From Pseudomonas profundi (GTDB taxonomy: Bacteria; Pseudomonadota; Gammaproteobacteria; Pseudomonadales; Pseudomonadaceae), in assembly GCF_008638305.1 (NCBI RefSeq), contig NZ_VTPZ01000015.1, positions 1-39,228 on the forward strand: a DNA stretch of 39,228 bases, written 5' to 3'. Positions 23,984 through 33,302 of the stretch are shown here, piece by piece. A program made the position numbers and the translations under genes. The notes below the pieces were generated by a model. The model was not told the origin of the DNA and did no database searches. It was given only the letters and a program-made list of their open reading frames with translations. Within the stretch, counting starts at the first letter, position 1; every line of letters begins with the position of its first letter.

Positions 23984-26900
23984 TCAGCGTCCGAAACGCC
24001 GGCTGTAAGTTATTCCCAACGACCCGCCTGATGATCCGTCACTGCCCCGCGGCGTAGACTGATAACCCAGGGTTATCGCCAGTTCGTCATCTCCCACGAC
24101 ACCAGTACCTACACCGGTGGAAATACCGTAGGTAAATTCGCTCTCTGTCCATTCCCAGCCAGCCTGAACATCAACCAACCAGGTCAATTGCGGCTCGGTC
24201 CGATTCAGCGCGCCCGGCATCCCGCGCCTCAGGGTGCTGCCCACATACACACGGCCATAGCGACTTTGCAGAAGATCTTCGGTCACTGGTTCGTCAAAGG
24301 TCAGCAGGCCGCCGGCCTCAGCCAGGGATATATCGCGTAACCGATTGTTCTGATAATCGACGCCAACCCGCGTGGTCCAGGTGGGCCCCCGAAACTGCTG
24401 AACCTGGTTGAATTCGAGATTCACGGCTTCTCCTTCACCTAGGCTTTCACCGGAGCGAGTGGAAAATGCTCTATGGGCAACCCACCAGGACAGCTGGTCG
24501 CGTGCCGAAAAACCGTGGCTGCCAGCCAACCAGAGCGAATCCGCCTGTCCCAGAGCCCGCATCAGCCCGCTGTCCTGACTTTCGCGCTGCCAATCCAGAC
24601 CCAGTTCCACTTCGTCCCGCGCGCTTAACTGCCACTGACGCGATACGCCCAGGCCATGACGGTCATGATCCCGGCGCGAGCTGCTGTCCAGCATGATCGA
24701 GAAACGCCCGTTATCGAGCGGCCGCTGCAGCGTCGCGAATGCATTGGTCTCGGTTCCCAGCAGGCTTTCATTCAAGCTGACAGCCTGGTAACGATCGCGG
24801 CTGAGCTTAAGACTGGCATACCAGGTGTCGTTAAGATGACGTGCCATCAGCAACTCTGGACCTGTGAGTTCGAGATCGCCGAAATCCCGGCGGAACCACC
24901 CCAATCGAATACCCTGGGGCTCCTGTTCTAGAAGGTCGGTGGCCATCAAGCGCAGAGGATTATTAATAACGGGGGACGGATTACTGCCGAGCTGGCTCAA
25001 CGCGCTACCCAGTGCATGACTGTTGCGTCGCAGCAAACTCAAGGCGCCGGTTTCCTGGACCGGGTCAAACTCGTTGCTGACCAGCGCTCGCTCCAACATG
25101 TCACGGTTGTACTGGCGTAACCCCTGCTGCAGTTGTTCATAGCGATCAATCTTCAGGCCGCGCCCGCGGGCCCATGCCAGCCATTGATCCTTGGCCACCT
25201 CCTGATTCGACTCGTCCAGCTGCGCCAGTACCCGGTCAAACCAGACCTGCAGCATCAAGGTATCGGCACCACGATTGCTGGCCGCCAACTGCTGGGCATG
25301 CAGCCCCGATCGGGTGCTGGCAACCAGGCGCAGCCAGGTCGCGTAGCGTTCCGGCGATTCTGCCAAGGTCTCGTCTTCGAACCGGGCAACGAGGGATTTG
25401 CGCAACCGTAGCGCCTGATCGAGTCGTCCTGCGCCCTCCAGCGCGTCGGCATAGGCAGCTCTGACCAGTAGATCGTCCGGTTGCCCTCTCAGATAGAAGT
25501 GATACCAGGCCAGCGCCTGATCGTAACGCCCGAGCATTTGATTGCCCGCAGCGAAGGGCAGCCACAGGTCACCAGACTTCAGCGCAACGATGCGCCACTC
25601 TTGCAGCAGCTCAGCCAACTCATCTGTGCGCCCGTGGTCAATCAGAAACCATATGAGACGCTCACGGAATACGGCCACCGCTGGCGAGCGCTTGGTGCCC
25701 AATCGATAGATTCGCTCTGCATCGTCAAGACGATTCTCATGTACAGCCAACGAGCCCCGGGCAAGCATCACCGTAGGCAGATTCGCCACTGCCGGATCAC
25801 CTTTTGCGTCAGCCAGCAACTCTGCGACCAGCTCAAAATTGCTATAGGTCTCGGCCAGTTCCAATGCGCCCACCAGACGCTCTGCCCGTCGGTGGCTGCG
25901 CCAGCCGGCGACCATGAGGCTCAGCGCCTTGCGCGGGGATTCGAGTCTATAGAGCTCAATCAGCTCCGACTCTTCGCTGAAGAACAGATCAATATTCCTT
26001 TGTCGCATGGTCTCGTATGCATGCTGCAGCTGGTCGTCGCGTTCCAGCTCCCACGCCAACCCGGCGCGGGTACGCCAGTAATCGGCGTCGACTATGCCAT
26101 CGGTGTCAATATCCAGAACATGCCAGGCATGATCCGGTTGATACAGCCGCCAGTGCACGCCGGCCCACTCGACGCGTTCCGCAGCGCTCAGCTGGAACTG
26201 CTCTGCCATGGCCTGCCAGGTCTCAGCTTCCGCCTCATATTGCAAGGTGTTCTCGAGATTCTGGATCAACCGGACCCACCCCAGTCGGTGTTCAGGGTAG
26301 GCTTGCAGATAGTTTCTTAACCACTCTTCAGCCTTTGCCGGGGTTCCACGGGACTCATGCGCGTAAATCAATGCATCGAGCTCCTCATCGCTTAGCTGTC
26401 GTTTGTCCGTCAGCTCGGTAAGCAGCGGCAGGCCACGCTCGAAATCGAAAATCTGGAACGCCCGACGCCAGACGTAATCCTGTAGCTGCGTATCGGGACG
26501 TAGTCGAAGATAGGAGATCCACAACGTCAAAGCCTCGGAGTTGAGACCATTCCACTCGGCGACTTTAGCCATCTGACGTTTCAGCTCAGCATCATCCGGG
26601 CGCAGCAGCAAAAGTTGACTTCCCGAATCCCAGGCGGCCGACATGTCCCCGGAGGCGAGGGCGAAATCAAAGGAAGCCTGGACCGCGTCGGGATCCCGCG
26701 GATGAAGCTGCCGCCAGCGCTCAACGATCGGGGCCGCGAGATCCAGTCTCGCGATCGACAACGCTACATTGCGGCCCTGCTCTAACCACAGTCGGTCAGG
26801 CGACGAGGTAGTCAATTGCTCAAGCTCGGCGACCAACATCAAGGTCGCATCCTCTTCCCGCCCGATCTCGAGCATCGTCGAGTAGGCCTTGCGAACAAAA

Positions 26901-27529
26901 CCCAAACGTTTTTCCGGATAGCGATTTTCTTCCAGCAGGACCAGATACATTTCGCTGGCCCTGCGAGGCTGGTTGCTCGCCTGATACCACTGCGCTGCCG
27001 CTTCGAGATATTCGCTCCGATGATCGGGCTGCGCCTGGGCAAGTTCGTAATAGATATCCGCAGCCAGCCAGGGTTGCTCGAAGCTGAGCGCCAACTGCGC
27101 CAGTGTAAGCAGGCGTGACGTCGGTAACCGGCTCCGATCAAAGGCAGGCAACTGATTCTGAACGGCGCGAATCCGATCGGTTTGGTCAAGCTGCATCGCC
27201 GTTTGCGCGTCGATTACCAAGCGAAAAAAGTCCGCCAGCAGTGGCTCGGTTTGTTGCCATTCAAGCAAATGAAACCGCGCTCTATCGTACTGATTCAGGT
27301 CGATGAGTAACTGCACCAGCTCCTGACGCAGCTGTGTTGCCTCGGGACTATGAGCAAGCATCAATTCGGCATAACTGGCGGATACGGCATCTGCACCCCG
27401 GCCATCTGGCAGAAAGTCTTCTTCCTTGGCGAGCACCAATACCAGCAACACCAACACAGCGACTCCGGCCAGCGCCAATGTACGAAACCGCAATAGCCGT
27501 ACCGGCTTAGTCGCAGAGGAGTAGCGCAT
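23984..27529 (-). CDS. pelB: PelB, TPR scaffold and outer-membrane export porin
   Basis: The 1181-residue protein has an N-terminal membrane anchor (about residues 13-34), then a long series of TPR-like helical repeats (about 50-850) and a C-terminal beta-barrel (about 880-1181) ending in GSLGITYSRRFGR, with alternating hydrophobic strands. Length is close to the P. aeruginosa protein (about 1190). PelB binds PelA through its TPRs and exports the polymer. GAGG lies 6 nt before the ATG. Its start overlaps the 3' end of pelA by 23 nt. Confidence 0.95.
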   Translation of the reverse strand: MRYSSATKPVRLLRFRTLALAGVAVLVLLVLVLAKEEDFLPDGRGADAVSASYAELMLAHSPEATQLRQELVQLLIDLNQYDRARFHLLEWQQTEPLLADFFRLVIDAQTAMQLDQTDRIRAVQNQLPAFDRSRLPTSRLLTLAQLALSFEQPWLAADIYYELAQAQPDHRSEYLEAAAQWYQASNQPRRASEMYLVLLEENRYPEKRLGFVRKAYSTMLEIGREEDATLMLVAELEQLTTSSPDRLWLEQGRNVALSIARLDLAAPIVERWRQLHPRDPDAVQASFDFALASGDMSAAWDSGSQLLLLRPDDAELKRQMAKVAEWNGLNSEALTLWISYLRLRPDTQLQDYVWRRAFQIFDFERGLPLLTELTDKRQLSDEELDALIYAHESRGTPAKAEEWLRNYLQAYPEHRLGWVRLIQNLENTLQYEAEAETWQAMAEQFQLSAAERVEWAGVHWRLYQPDHAWHVLDIDTDGIVDADYWRTRAGLAWELERDDQLQHAYETMRQRNIDLFFSEESELIELYRLESPRKALSLMVAGWRSHRRAERLVGALELAETYSNFELVAELLADAKGDPAVANLPTVMLARGSLAVHENRLDDAERIYRLGTKRSPAVAVFRERLIWFLIDHGRTDELAELLQEWRIVALKSGDLWLPFAAGNQMLGRYDQALAWYHFYLRGQPDDLLVRAAYADALEGAGRLDQALRLRKSLVARFEDETLAESPERYATWLRLVASTRSGLHAQQLAASNRGADTLMLQVWFDRVLAQLDESNQEVAKDQWLAWARGRGLKIDRYEQLQQGLRQYNRDMLERALVSNEFDPVQETGALSLLRRNSHALGSALSQLGSNPSPVINNPLRLMATDLLEQEPQGIRLGWFRRDFGDLELTGPELLMARHLNDTWYASLKLSRDRYQAVSLNESLLGTETNAFATLQRPLDNGRFSIMLDSSSRRDHDRHGLGVSRQWQLSARDEVELGLDWQRESQDSGLMRALGQADSLWLAGSHGFSARDQLSWWVAHRAFSTRSGESLGEGEAVNLEFNQVQQFRGPTWTTRVGVDYQNNRLRDISLAEAGGLLTFDEPVTEDLLQSRYGRVYVGSTLRRGMPGALNRTEPQLTWLVDVQAGWEWTESEFTYGISTGVGTGVVGDDELAITLGYQSTPRGSDGSSGGSLGITYSRRFGR

Positions 27530-30305
27530 CGCTGACCTCGCTGGTGTCGAAATCGAACTGCCAGAGATCCTGTACAGCGCGACCGGTGTGACGTGTGCCG
27601 CCGGCGCTTACCTTGCAAGGCTTGGCTGAACGTACTGAGAAACTGACCGGAAACTCACCAGCAAAGCCAAAGCGCACCCTGCCTTTATCAAGGTACTCCC
27701 ACTGCAGCAAGGGAACGTTTGCCTCTTCAAGCGCGGGTGTCGGGTCCCGCTCGGAACGAAGCACCAACCGGGCGCGATCGCCACTGAGATGAACATAGCG
27801 TCCCTGGGGCAGATCACGCACGCCAGCGACCCCGGAGGATTGCCGCAGGTCGGGCCAACCGAGCGCAGGATCAAGCCGCACGGTGCGCAGCCCTCGCATG
27901 GCGCGTATATGCCATGAGCCGTCTACAGCCAGCCCCAGCGAGGCGTCATGCAGTCCAAACACGCGTTGCAAGTAATCGCTCATCCAGAGCGATATCGGCT
28001 CCTGTTCGAGCATGTACTGGTAGATCTCATCCATGACCTTGATCGAAGCCTGCTTGGTTCCGGAATAAAAATGGTAGTACAGATGCAGACCACGGAATCT
28101 GCGCGGCGCATCGGTCAACTCAAAGGTTTCGATGACGCCGCGGAATCCGTAATAGGGGCCATGCCACAGATTGGTATAAACGTTCTCGTTGATAATCGGT
28201 GCATACACATGCAGGCCGCCGGCAGTAGGTCGCAGCAAGGGATACAGGCCGGTCAGCGAAGGCTCGGCGTAGGTCAGCTTGGTCGTCCCGCCATTGACGT
28301 TGAGCAGGCCTGCGTTATACGTCAGGCGCAACGTCTCGGCGTCCGGCATCGCATCACCGCTCCAGAACATTACTTTTACCGGCTTTCCAGGGGGGGCAAG
28401 CTGTTGGTTGATGTATTGCGTCGAACCGATGATTTCTCGCTTGAAATCCAGCTTTTCATAGCCGGGAATTTCCATATGGAGCCCGTACTCCGGATTAAAC
28501 CCCTCCCGCTTACTCGCTACTTCCGGTTGCCAGAAGAAAGGATGGCTGAATGAATGAGAAGCCACTTCTACCCGCTTTTCGGCAAGGATCTCCCTGGCGA
28601 TAGGTTCCAGCTCGTCCGCTAGTTCAGGAAAGGCGCCAGCGGAGCTGACCTCCCCTTCCACTATCGATACGGAAGTGAGCAATGGGTAGGGCCTGATAAA
28701 GGCATCCAGAACCTTCTGACCGGCGAAAGGCGTGCCAGGTATCTCTGCGCGGGATGGAAACCCGTCGCCGTCGATATGTACCGTGGCAATACGCCGACCA
28801 TTTTCGGTAGTGACGTCGGGCGCCGGGATAGGTGCCAGGCGCAAGGTCCGCTGAAGGAATTCGAAAGGGTCGAGAATCCATCGGCGGGTTTCGCCGCCCT
28901 CTTCCAGAACGTAGGGATCCAAGGCCATGCCGCCCCAATCTGCGACGACCACCGGCGCATACTGGGTGCCGGAGCCATCGCGTATCAACAGCGCGGCTCT
29001 GGCTTCTTGCCCTCGTACGGAGACCGGAACAAGACCGCGGGTACGGGGCGCTAGTGGCGCCTCGAATTGACCCAGCAACTCGGCATCGTGCTCGGCGATT
29101 TCCGCGCCGGTATGCACGATATCGTCGGTTCGGCGCAATCCGAGCCGACGCAGCAACGCAGCATCCTCGACCGGCAAGCCTGCCATGAACGCCAGGGGGA
29201 CTTTCTCGTCCAGTCGCGCCGTAATCCAACCATGGAAATTGTCGGAGGGCAACGGCACGCCGCTTGTCATCCACACGACGATGCCCGCATAAAAACCAAT
29301 ACCCCGGTTCATCGGCAGCGTGCCATCCACAGGCAGATAATCCACGCGGTAGCCAAGATGCTCCAATAATCCGCCGAGCAATAGATGACCGGAGCTTTGA
29401 TCCAGGGTACCTTCGCGCGGATCATAAAGCATGGCGATGCGGCGCGGCTGAACCTCCACATTGCTGATACCCAGGTAGTCGAGTTCGGGGGTGCTTACAA
29501 AGGGAACATAGCCTTCATCATGCAGCCGTTTGGCCAGTTTGCGTGCTTCGTCACGACGATGTGGTGGCAGGTAATCAATAGCGATAATCGGAACGCCACG
29601 CTGGCGCAATGGTTCGAGCTGATCGATCAACCATTGTCGATCCAGCTCAGGCACCTTTCGATAACGTTGCGTGCTGGCATCCCACCCCTGGTAAAACGAC
29701 TCCGCCGCGACAGCTGCGACGCTATCGCCGACATCACCTATCACTTCAAAACCGCGGTTAAAAACCAGCTGGAGATGCGGGAAGCGCTTTTTCATGCCGA
29801 TCAGCAACTCGACCAGCGCGTCTCTTTGGGCCTTTCGCTCGGCCTCAGGTAGCAGCGTAAAGCTGTCTAATGTATCGAGGAATAAACCTGTGTATCCCTG
29901 TTCGTAGAAGTTTCCGGCCTCAGCCATCAAGTGATCACGCCAGCCTGGGACAGTCAGGTCCATGACCTGACTGTCCCAGGCTGCATTGCGTGTTGAAGAA
30001 GCGTATTCCCGAAGCTCTGGATTTTTGTCGGCATCATGCGGATCCAGTTCGCCGACAGACAAGTATGCGAAGGGCTGCGATCCCTGGCTGCGAATAAAGG
30101 ATACGTCTTCGGCTTTGAAATGCTCCGGCTCAACAACCAACCAATCGAACTGCACCAGTTCTGACAGGGGGGGACGATCGCCGTACCAGAAGCCAATACT
30201 CGCCGGAGCGAGTGGTTCAGCTCGAATGGACAGCGAGGCTAAACACATAACGAATAGCGTTCCGACCCATAAGCCGGATCGTCCCTGGCGTAACCGCCTT
30301 TCCAT
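27507..30305 (-). CDS. pelA: PelA, periplasmic hydrolase/deacetylase
   Basis: The 932-residue protein has a signal peptide (about residues 1-29, ending SIRA). The GH114-like hydrolase domain (about 33-285) has a candidate catalytic Glu202, and a middle domain (about 286-500) leads to a polysaccharide deacetylase domain with VHIDGDGF (Asp512, Asp514) and HSFSH (His584, His588). These line up, at a constant offset of 16, with the residues I recall as essential in P. aeruginosa PelA (E218, D528, H600, H604). PelA partly deacetylates Pel and can cut it. First gene of the operon. AAAAGG lies 8 nt upstream of the ATG. Confidence 0.96.
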   Translation of the reverse strand: MERRLRQGRSGLWVGTLFVMCLASLSIRAEPLAPASIGFWYGDRPPLSELVQFDWLVVEPEHFKAEDVSFIRSQGSQPFAYLSVGELDPHDADKNPELREYASSTRNAAWDSQVMDLTVPGWRDHLMAEAGNFYEQGYTGLFLDTLDSFTLLPEAERKAQRDALVELLIGMKKRFPHLQLVFNRGFEVIGDVGDSVAAVAAESFYQGWDASTQRYRKVPELDRQWLIDQLEPLRQRGVPIIAIDYLPPHRRDEARKLAKRLHDEGYVPFVSTPELDYLGISNVEVQPRRIAMLYDPREGTLDQSSGHLLLGGLLEHLGYRVDYLPVDGTLPMNRGIGFYAGIVVWMTSGVPLPSDNFHGWITARLDEKVPLAFMAGLPVEDAALLRRLGLRRTDDIVHTGAEIAEHDAELLGQFEAPLAPRTRGLVPVSVRGQEARAALLIRDGSGTQYAPVVVADWGGMALDPYVLEEGGETRRWILDPFEFLQRTLRLAPIPAPDVTTENGRRIATVHIDGDGFPSRAEIPGTPFAGQKVLDAFIRPYPLLTSVSIVEGEVSSAGAFPELADELEPIAREILAEKRVEVASHSFSHPFFWQPEVASKREGFNPEYGLHMEIPGYEKLDFKREIIGSTQYINQQLAPPGKPVKVMFWSGDAMPDAETLRLTYNAGLLNVNGGTTKLTYAEPSLTGLYPLLRPTAGGLHVYAPIINENVYTNLWHGPYYGFRGVIETFELTDAPRRFRGLHLYYHFYSGTKQASIKVMDEIYQYMLEQEPISLWMSDYLQRVFGLHDASLGLAVDGSWHIRAMRGLRTVRLDPALGWPDLRQSSGVAGVRDLPQGRYVHLSGDRARLVLRSERDPTPALEEANVPLLQWEYLDKGRVRFGFAGEFPVSFSVRSAKPCKVSAGGTRHTGRAVQDLWQFDFDTSEVSDALLLCD

Positions 30306-30412
30306 TGCCGTGCCTTTTGTTGATCTGTGATTGGTCTGAAAGCATTTTCACTCACGCCCGAGCGAGAGCAGGCGCCAATAAACTACCCATCTCGATACCG
30401 CTCAAGCATAGA

Positions 30413-30418
30413 TGTCAA
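30413..30418 (-). promoter_or_regulatory. Candidate -35 hexamer (TTGACA) upstream of pelA
   Basis: A perfect TTGACA reads on the minus strand about 108 nt before the pelA ATG. No good -10 follows at 16-18 bp (TATCGA at 15 bp is the nearest), so the promoter may depend on an activator. Confidence 0.25.
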
Positions 30419-30432
30419 AATACCAGCAACAG

Positions 30433-30468
30433 TTCAAAATTTGGCTAAAAATCATGAAATATTTTGAA
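30433..30468. repeat. 8-bp inverted repeat (TTCAAAAT / ATTTTGAA) in AT-rich DNA upstream of pelA
   Basis: The arms are at 30433-30440 and 30461-30468 with 20 bp between them, in the most AT-rich part of the pelA-dusA gap. The arms vaguely recall FleQ half-sites, and the AT-richness suits nucleoid proteins such as MvaT, but neither assignment is certain. Confidence 0.4.
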
Positions 30469-30549
30469 TCCTATTCTTGTAAGCCCCACTACACGGGCTT
30501 TGGGAACTGGTTCACATATTCACCACCGTTCGGCTGCCGGATGATTCAA

Positions 30550-30568
30550 TGGCATCAAAATGATGCCA
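30550..30568. repeat. Perfect 8-bp inverted repeat with 3-nt centre
   Basis: TGGCATCA-AAA-TGATGCCA is a compact dyad between pelA and dusA. There is no flanking T-run in either direction, so it looks more like an operator for a dimeric regulator than a terminator. Confidence 0.5.
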
Positions 30569-30573
30569 ACCTC

Positions 30574-30603
30574 CGCTAGCCGGCTGGCGTGGAACGGCTA
30601 GCG
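30574..30603. repeat. Perfect 9-bp inverted repeat with 12-nt loop
   Basis: CGCTAGCCG and CGGCTAGCG form a 9-bp stem only 5 nt after the preceding dyad. It is followed on the + strand by CTATAAAAAAA. This could be a hairpin or a second regulator site. Confidence 0.5.
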
Positions 30604-30683
30604 CTATAAAAAAATGCTGATATTTCAATGGGCTGAACACACCCATCCAGACGCCCCCCGTGCGAGGAAAAAAACCCCATTGC

Positions 30684-30692
30684 TGATACACT
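30684..30692 (+). promoter_or_regulatory. Extended -10 promoter candidate for dusA
   Basis: TGATACACT fits an extended -10 (TGn-TAtAcT type) about 100 nt upstream of the dusA ATG. No clear -35 is seen, which is common for extended -10 promoters. A 6-bp hairpin (GCGTCT-attc-AGACGC, 30703-30718) would lie at the start of the transcript. Confidence 0.35.
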
Positions 30693-30791
30693 AGCGGCCC
30701 TGGCGTCTATTCAGACGCAGCACCACAACTGAACCACGTCGCTGGCACTGCCAATGTCGACTCCGGTCATATCCTTAGCAGGCTTCACGAA

Positions 30792-31826
30792 ATGCCCCTG
30801 GAAACCTCGATCGAGCCAACCATTAACCACCCGGGACCGTCCCGCCGCTTCTGCGTAGCGCCGATGATGGACTGGTCTGACCGTCATTACCGTTACTTCG
30901 CCAGGCTGATCAGCCGGCACGCGCTGCTCTATACCGAGATGGTGACCACCGGAGCAGTGATTCATGGTGATCGCGAACGGTTCCTCGGGTATAACCCCGA
31001 AGAACAACCGCTGGCGCTGCAACTGGGCGGTAGCAATGCGCAGGAGTTGGCGACCTGCGCCGCATTGGCGCACGGTGCCGGTTTTGCCGAGGTAAACCTC
31101 AACGTTGGCTGCCCCAGCGACCGTGTTCAGAACAACCTGATCGGCGCCTGCCTGATGGCTCGTCCTGAGTTGGTGTCAGAAGGCGTCAAGGCGATGAAAG
31201 ATGCCTGTGAGCTACCCATTACGGTCAAACACCGCATTGGTATCAACGGGCGGGACAGCTATGACGAGCTGTGTGACTTTGTCGGACAGGTGCACGAGGC
31301 GGGATGCGAAACCTTCATTGTCCATGCACGTATCGCGATTCTCGAAGGGCTTTCGCCCAAGGAAAACCGTGATATCCCGCCCCTGCGCTATGAGGTCGTG
31401 CACCAGCTTAAAAGGGACTTTCCTGCCCTTGAAATCATTATCAACGGCGGCCTGAGCCAGCTTGAGACAATGACCGAGCAGTTGCAGCACATGGATGGCG
31501 TAATGGTTGGGCGCGAGGCCTATCACAATCCTTATCTCATGGCTGAAGTGGATCGTCTTTTTTATGGTGATGATCGCCCCGTCCCTTGCCGGATCGACGT
31601 GCTGACCGCGATGCGCCCTTATATTGAGCGGCATCTTGAGCGTGGCGGAATGATGAATCACATCACCCGACATATGCTCGGACTATTCCAGGGCCTGCCC
31701 GGAGCCCGGCATTTCCGCCGCGAGCTAAGCAGCTCCCTACACCGTACCGACCAACCCCTTGCGCTCTATGATCGATTGATCGACGAGATGTCACAGTGGC
31801 TCGTGCCGCGGGATTGCTCCGCCTAA
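30792..31826 (+). CDS. dusA: tRNA-dihydrouridine(20/20a) synthase DusA
   Basis: The 344-residue FMN-dependent enzyme starts its TIM barrel with RRFCVAPMMDWSDRHYRYFARL, diagnostic for DusA. The catalytic Cys107 lies in VNLNVGCPSDRVQ. The ending (HMLGLFQGLPGARHFRRELS) is the usual DusA helical C-terminal domain. It reduces U20/U20a in the tRNA D-loop. It is divergent from pelA and 48 nt ahead of tal, with which it may be co-transcribed. Confidence 0.97.
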   Translation: MPLETSIEPTINHPGPSRRFCVAPMMDWSDRHYRYFARLISRHALLYTEMVTTGAVIHGDRERFLGYNPEEQPLALQLGGSNAQELATCAALAHGAGFAEVNLNVGCPSDRVQNNLIGACLMARPELVSEGVKAMKDACELPITVKHRIGINGRDSYDELCDFVGQVHEAGCETFIVHARIAILEGLSPKENRDIPPLRYEVVHQLKRDFPALEIIINGGLSQLETMTEQLQHMDGVMVGREAYHNPYLMAEVDRLFYGDDRPVPCRIDVLTAMRPYIERHLERGGMMNHITRHMLGLFQGLPGARHFRRELSSSLHRTDQPLALYDRLIDEMSQWLVPRDCSA

Positions 31827-31874
31827 TCGCCATGGGGTAAGGTCAAGGCATATTCGTCTCTCGCGGAAACGTCC

Positions 31875-32825
31875 ATGACCAGCAAACTAGACAGCCTCAA
31901 GAAGCTCACTCAGATTGTCGCCGACACCGGCGACATCAATGCCATTCGAACCCTGCAACCGGTCGATGCGACCACCAACCCGTCACTGATGCTCAAGGCT
32001 GCCAGCCAGGCCGAATACAGCGGCATGCTCGAGCAGGCAGTGACGCAATCGGTTGATAGTGCTGACCGTGCCAGCGACGCTTGCGACCACTTTGCCGTGG
32101 CCATTGGCTGCGAAATCCTCAAGCTTATTCCCGGCAGAGTATCCACCGAAGTGGACGCGCGACTCTCCTTTGATCGCGAAGCGACGCTCGACAAGGCGCG
32201 ACGGATTATTCAGCGCTACGAAGAAGCTGGCGTCACCCGGGACCGCGTGCTGATCAAGATCGCCTCGACCTGGGAAGGCATTCAGGCCGCTGCCGAGCTG
32301 GAGAAAGAAGGTATTCAGTGCAACCTGACCCTGCTATTTTCCTTCGCCCAGGCCCAGGCGTGCGCAGATGCAGGCGTGTATTTGATATCGCCGTTCGTGG
32401 GCCGTATCTATGACTGGTACAAGCAGCACGAACAGCGGGACTATACCGGCCAGGACGACCCGGGGGTGCAGTCGGTTGCGCGTATCTATCGCTACTTCAA
32501 GCAGCACATGTACGAAACCGTGGTGATGGGAGCCAGCTTCCGCAATGTCGGTCAGATCGAGGCTTTGGCGGGTTGCGACCGCCTGACTATCAGCCCTGCC
32601 CTGCTGCAACAGCTGTCAGAAGAGCAAGGCGACCTGACCCGTTCGAGCTTGCTTGAAGCCGGCGCGGGCGAGCCGCGGATAGTGCTCAACGAGCCCGACT
32701 TCCGCTGGTCGCACAATGAAGATGCCATGGCTACCGAGAAACTGGCCGAGGGCATTCGTGCATTTGCTGCGGATCAGATCAAGTTGGAACGACTAATGGC
32801 CGAGCGAGCAGGATCAGTTGCCTGA
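31875..32825 (+). CDS. tal: Transaldolase (TalB type)
   Basis: The 316-residue pentose-phosphate-pathway enzyme contains the family signatures [11 protein letters not shown] (residues 30-40) and [12 protein letters not shown] with the Schiff-base Lys128. Asp17 (ADTGD) corresponds to the acid/base Asp of E. coli TalB. It exchanges a dihydroxyacetone unit between sedoheptulose-7-phosphate and glyceraldehyde-3-phosphate. The 3' end overlaps the convergent rssC gene by 12 nt. Confidence 0.97.
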   Translation: MTSKLDSLKKLTQIVADTGDINAIRTLQPVDATTNPSLMLKAASQAEYSGMLEQAVTQSVDSADRASDACDHFAVAIGCEILKLIPGRVSTEVDARLSFDREATLDKARRIIQRYEEAGVTRDRVLIKIASTWEGIQAAAELEKEGIQCNLTLLFSFAQAQACADAGVYLISPFVGRIYDWYKQHEQRDYTGQDDPGVQSVARIYRYFKQHMYETVVMGASFRNVGQIEALAGCDRLTISPALLQQLSEEQGDLTRSSLLEAGAGEPRIVLNEPDFRWSHNEDAMATEKLAEGIRAFAADQIKLERLMAERAGSVA

Positions 32826-33302
32826 TTCAAGTGTGCTGACGAGGTCACGGAAGGCCTCGCGGTTATGATCGTTGAGGTTCATCAGGATCCGATGCGCCTC
32901 GAGAACCTTGTCCTTCACGACCTCCTCTGAAAGCACCTGTCCGGGCAGATCTTCCAGCTCCACTATGGTAGGCGCGCCTTCCGACAGGATGTTGAACACC
33001 TGGTCGAAACCCATGCTCTGCAACAGCCGGTTCATATCTTCGTGGTTGGACACCAGCGTCGGCAACAAACCCACCTTCTGTCTGGACAGATTGGATAGTT
33101 TTGCCAGCAGACCCAACGAGGTGCTGTCGATATTTTCCGTTTCTGTCAGGTCGATGATGATCGAGTCGAAACTGAGGGCGCTGAAAATCTTCTCGATATA
33201 AGCATCAAGCGCTGCGCACAAGGTCAGGCGTACGTCACCTATGAACTTGAGAACAAAGGTGCCCTCCGACTCCGCGAACTGGATCTTGCCAGTAGTCATC
33301 AT
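32814..33302 (-). CDS. rssC: STAS-domain anti-sigma-factor antagonist (RssC-like)
   Basis: The 162-residue protein has an N-terminal STAS domain (about residues 5-105): [43 protein letters not shown], with the phosphoacceptor probably Ser60 or Thr61 in the DSTS loop. A helical C-terminal extension of about 55 residues follows. It overlaps the PP2C response regulator upstream by ATGA (33299-33302), which is the typical regulator/antagonist pairing. Next to tal, as I recall for P. aeruginosa PA2797. The naming follows the RssB/RssC partner switch described there; HsbA is the related alternative. Confidence 0.8.
   Translation of the reverse strand: MMTTGKIQFAESEGTFVLKFIGDVRLTLCAALDAYIEKIFSALSFDSIIIDLTETENIDSTSLGLLAKLSNLSRQKVGLLPTLVSNHEDMNRLLQSMGFDQVFNILSEGAPTIVELEDLPGQVLSEEVVKDKVLEAHRILMNLNDHNREAFRDLVSTLESGN

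Noticed and set aside
25481..26320. Long plus-strand open frame of 279 codons
   Set aside because: Lies entirely antisense to pelB, with no ribosome site and no recognisable protein; an artefact of GC-rich codon use.
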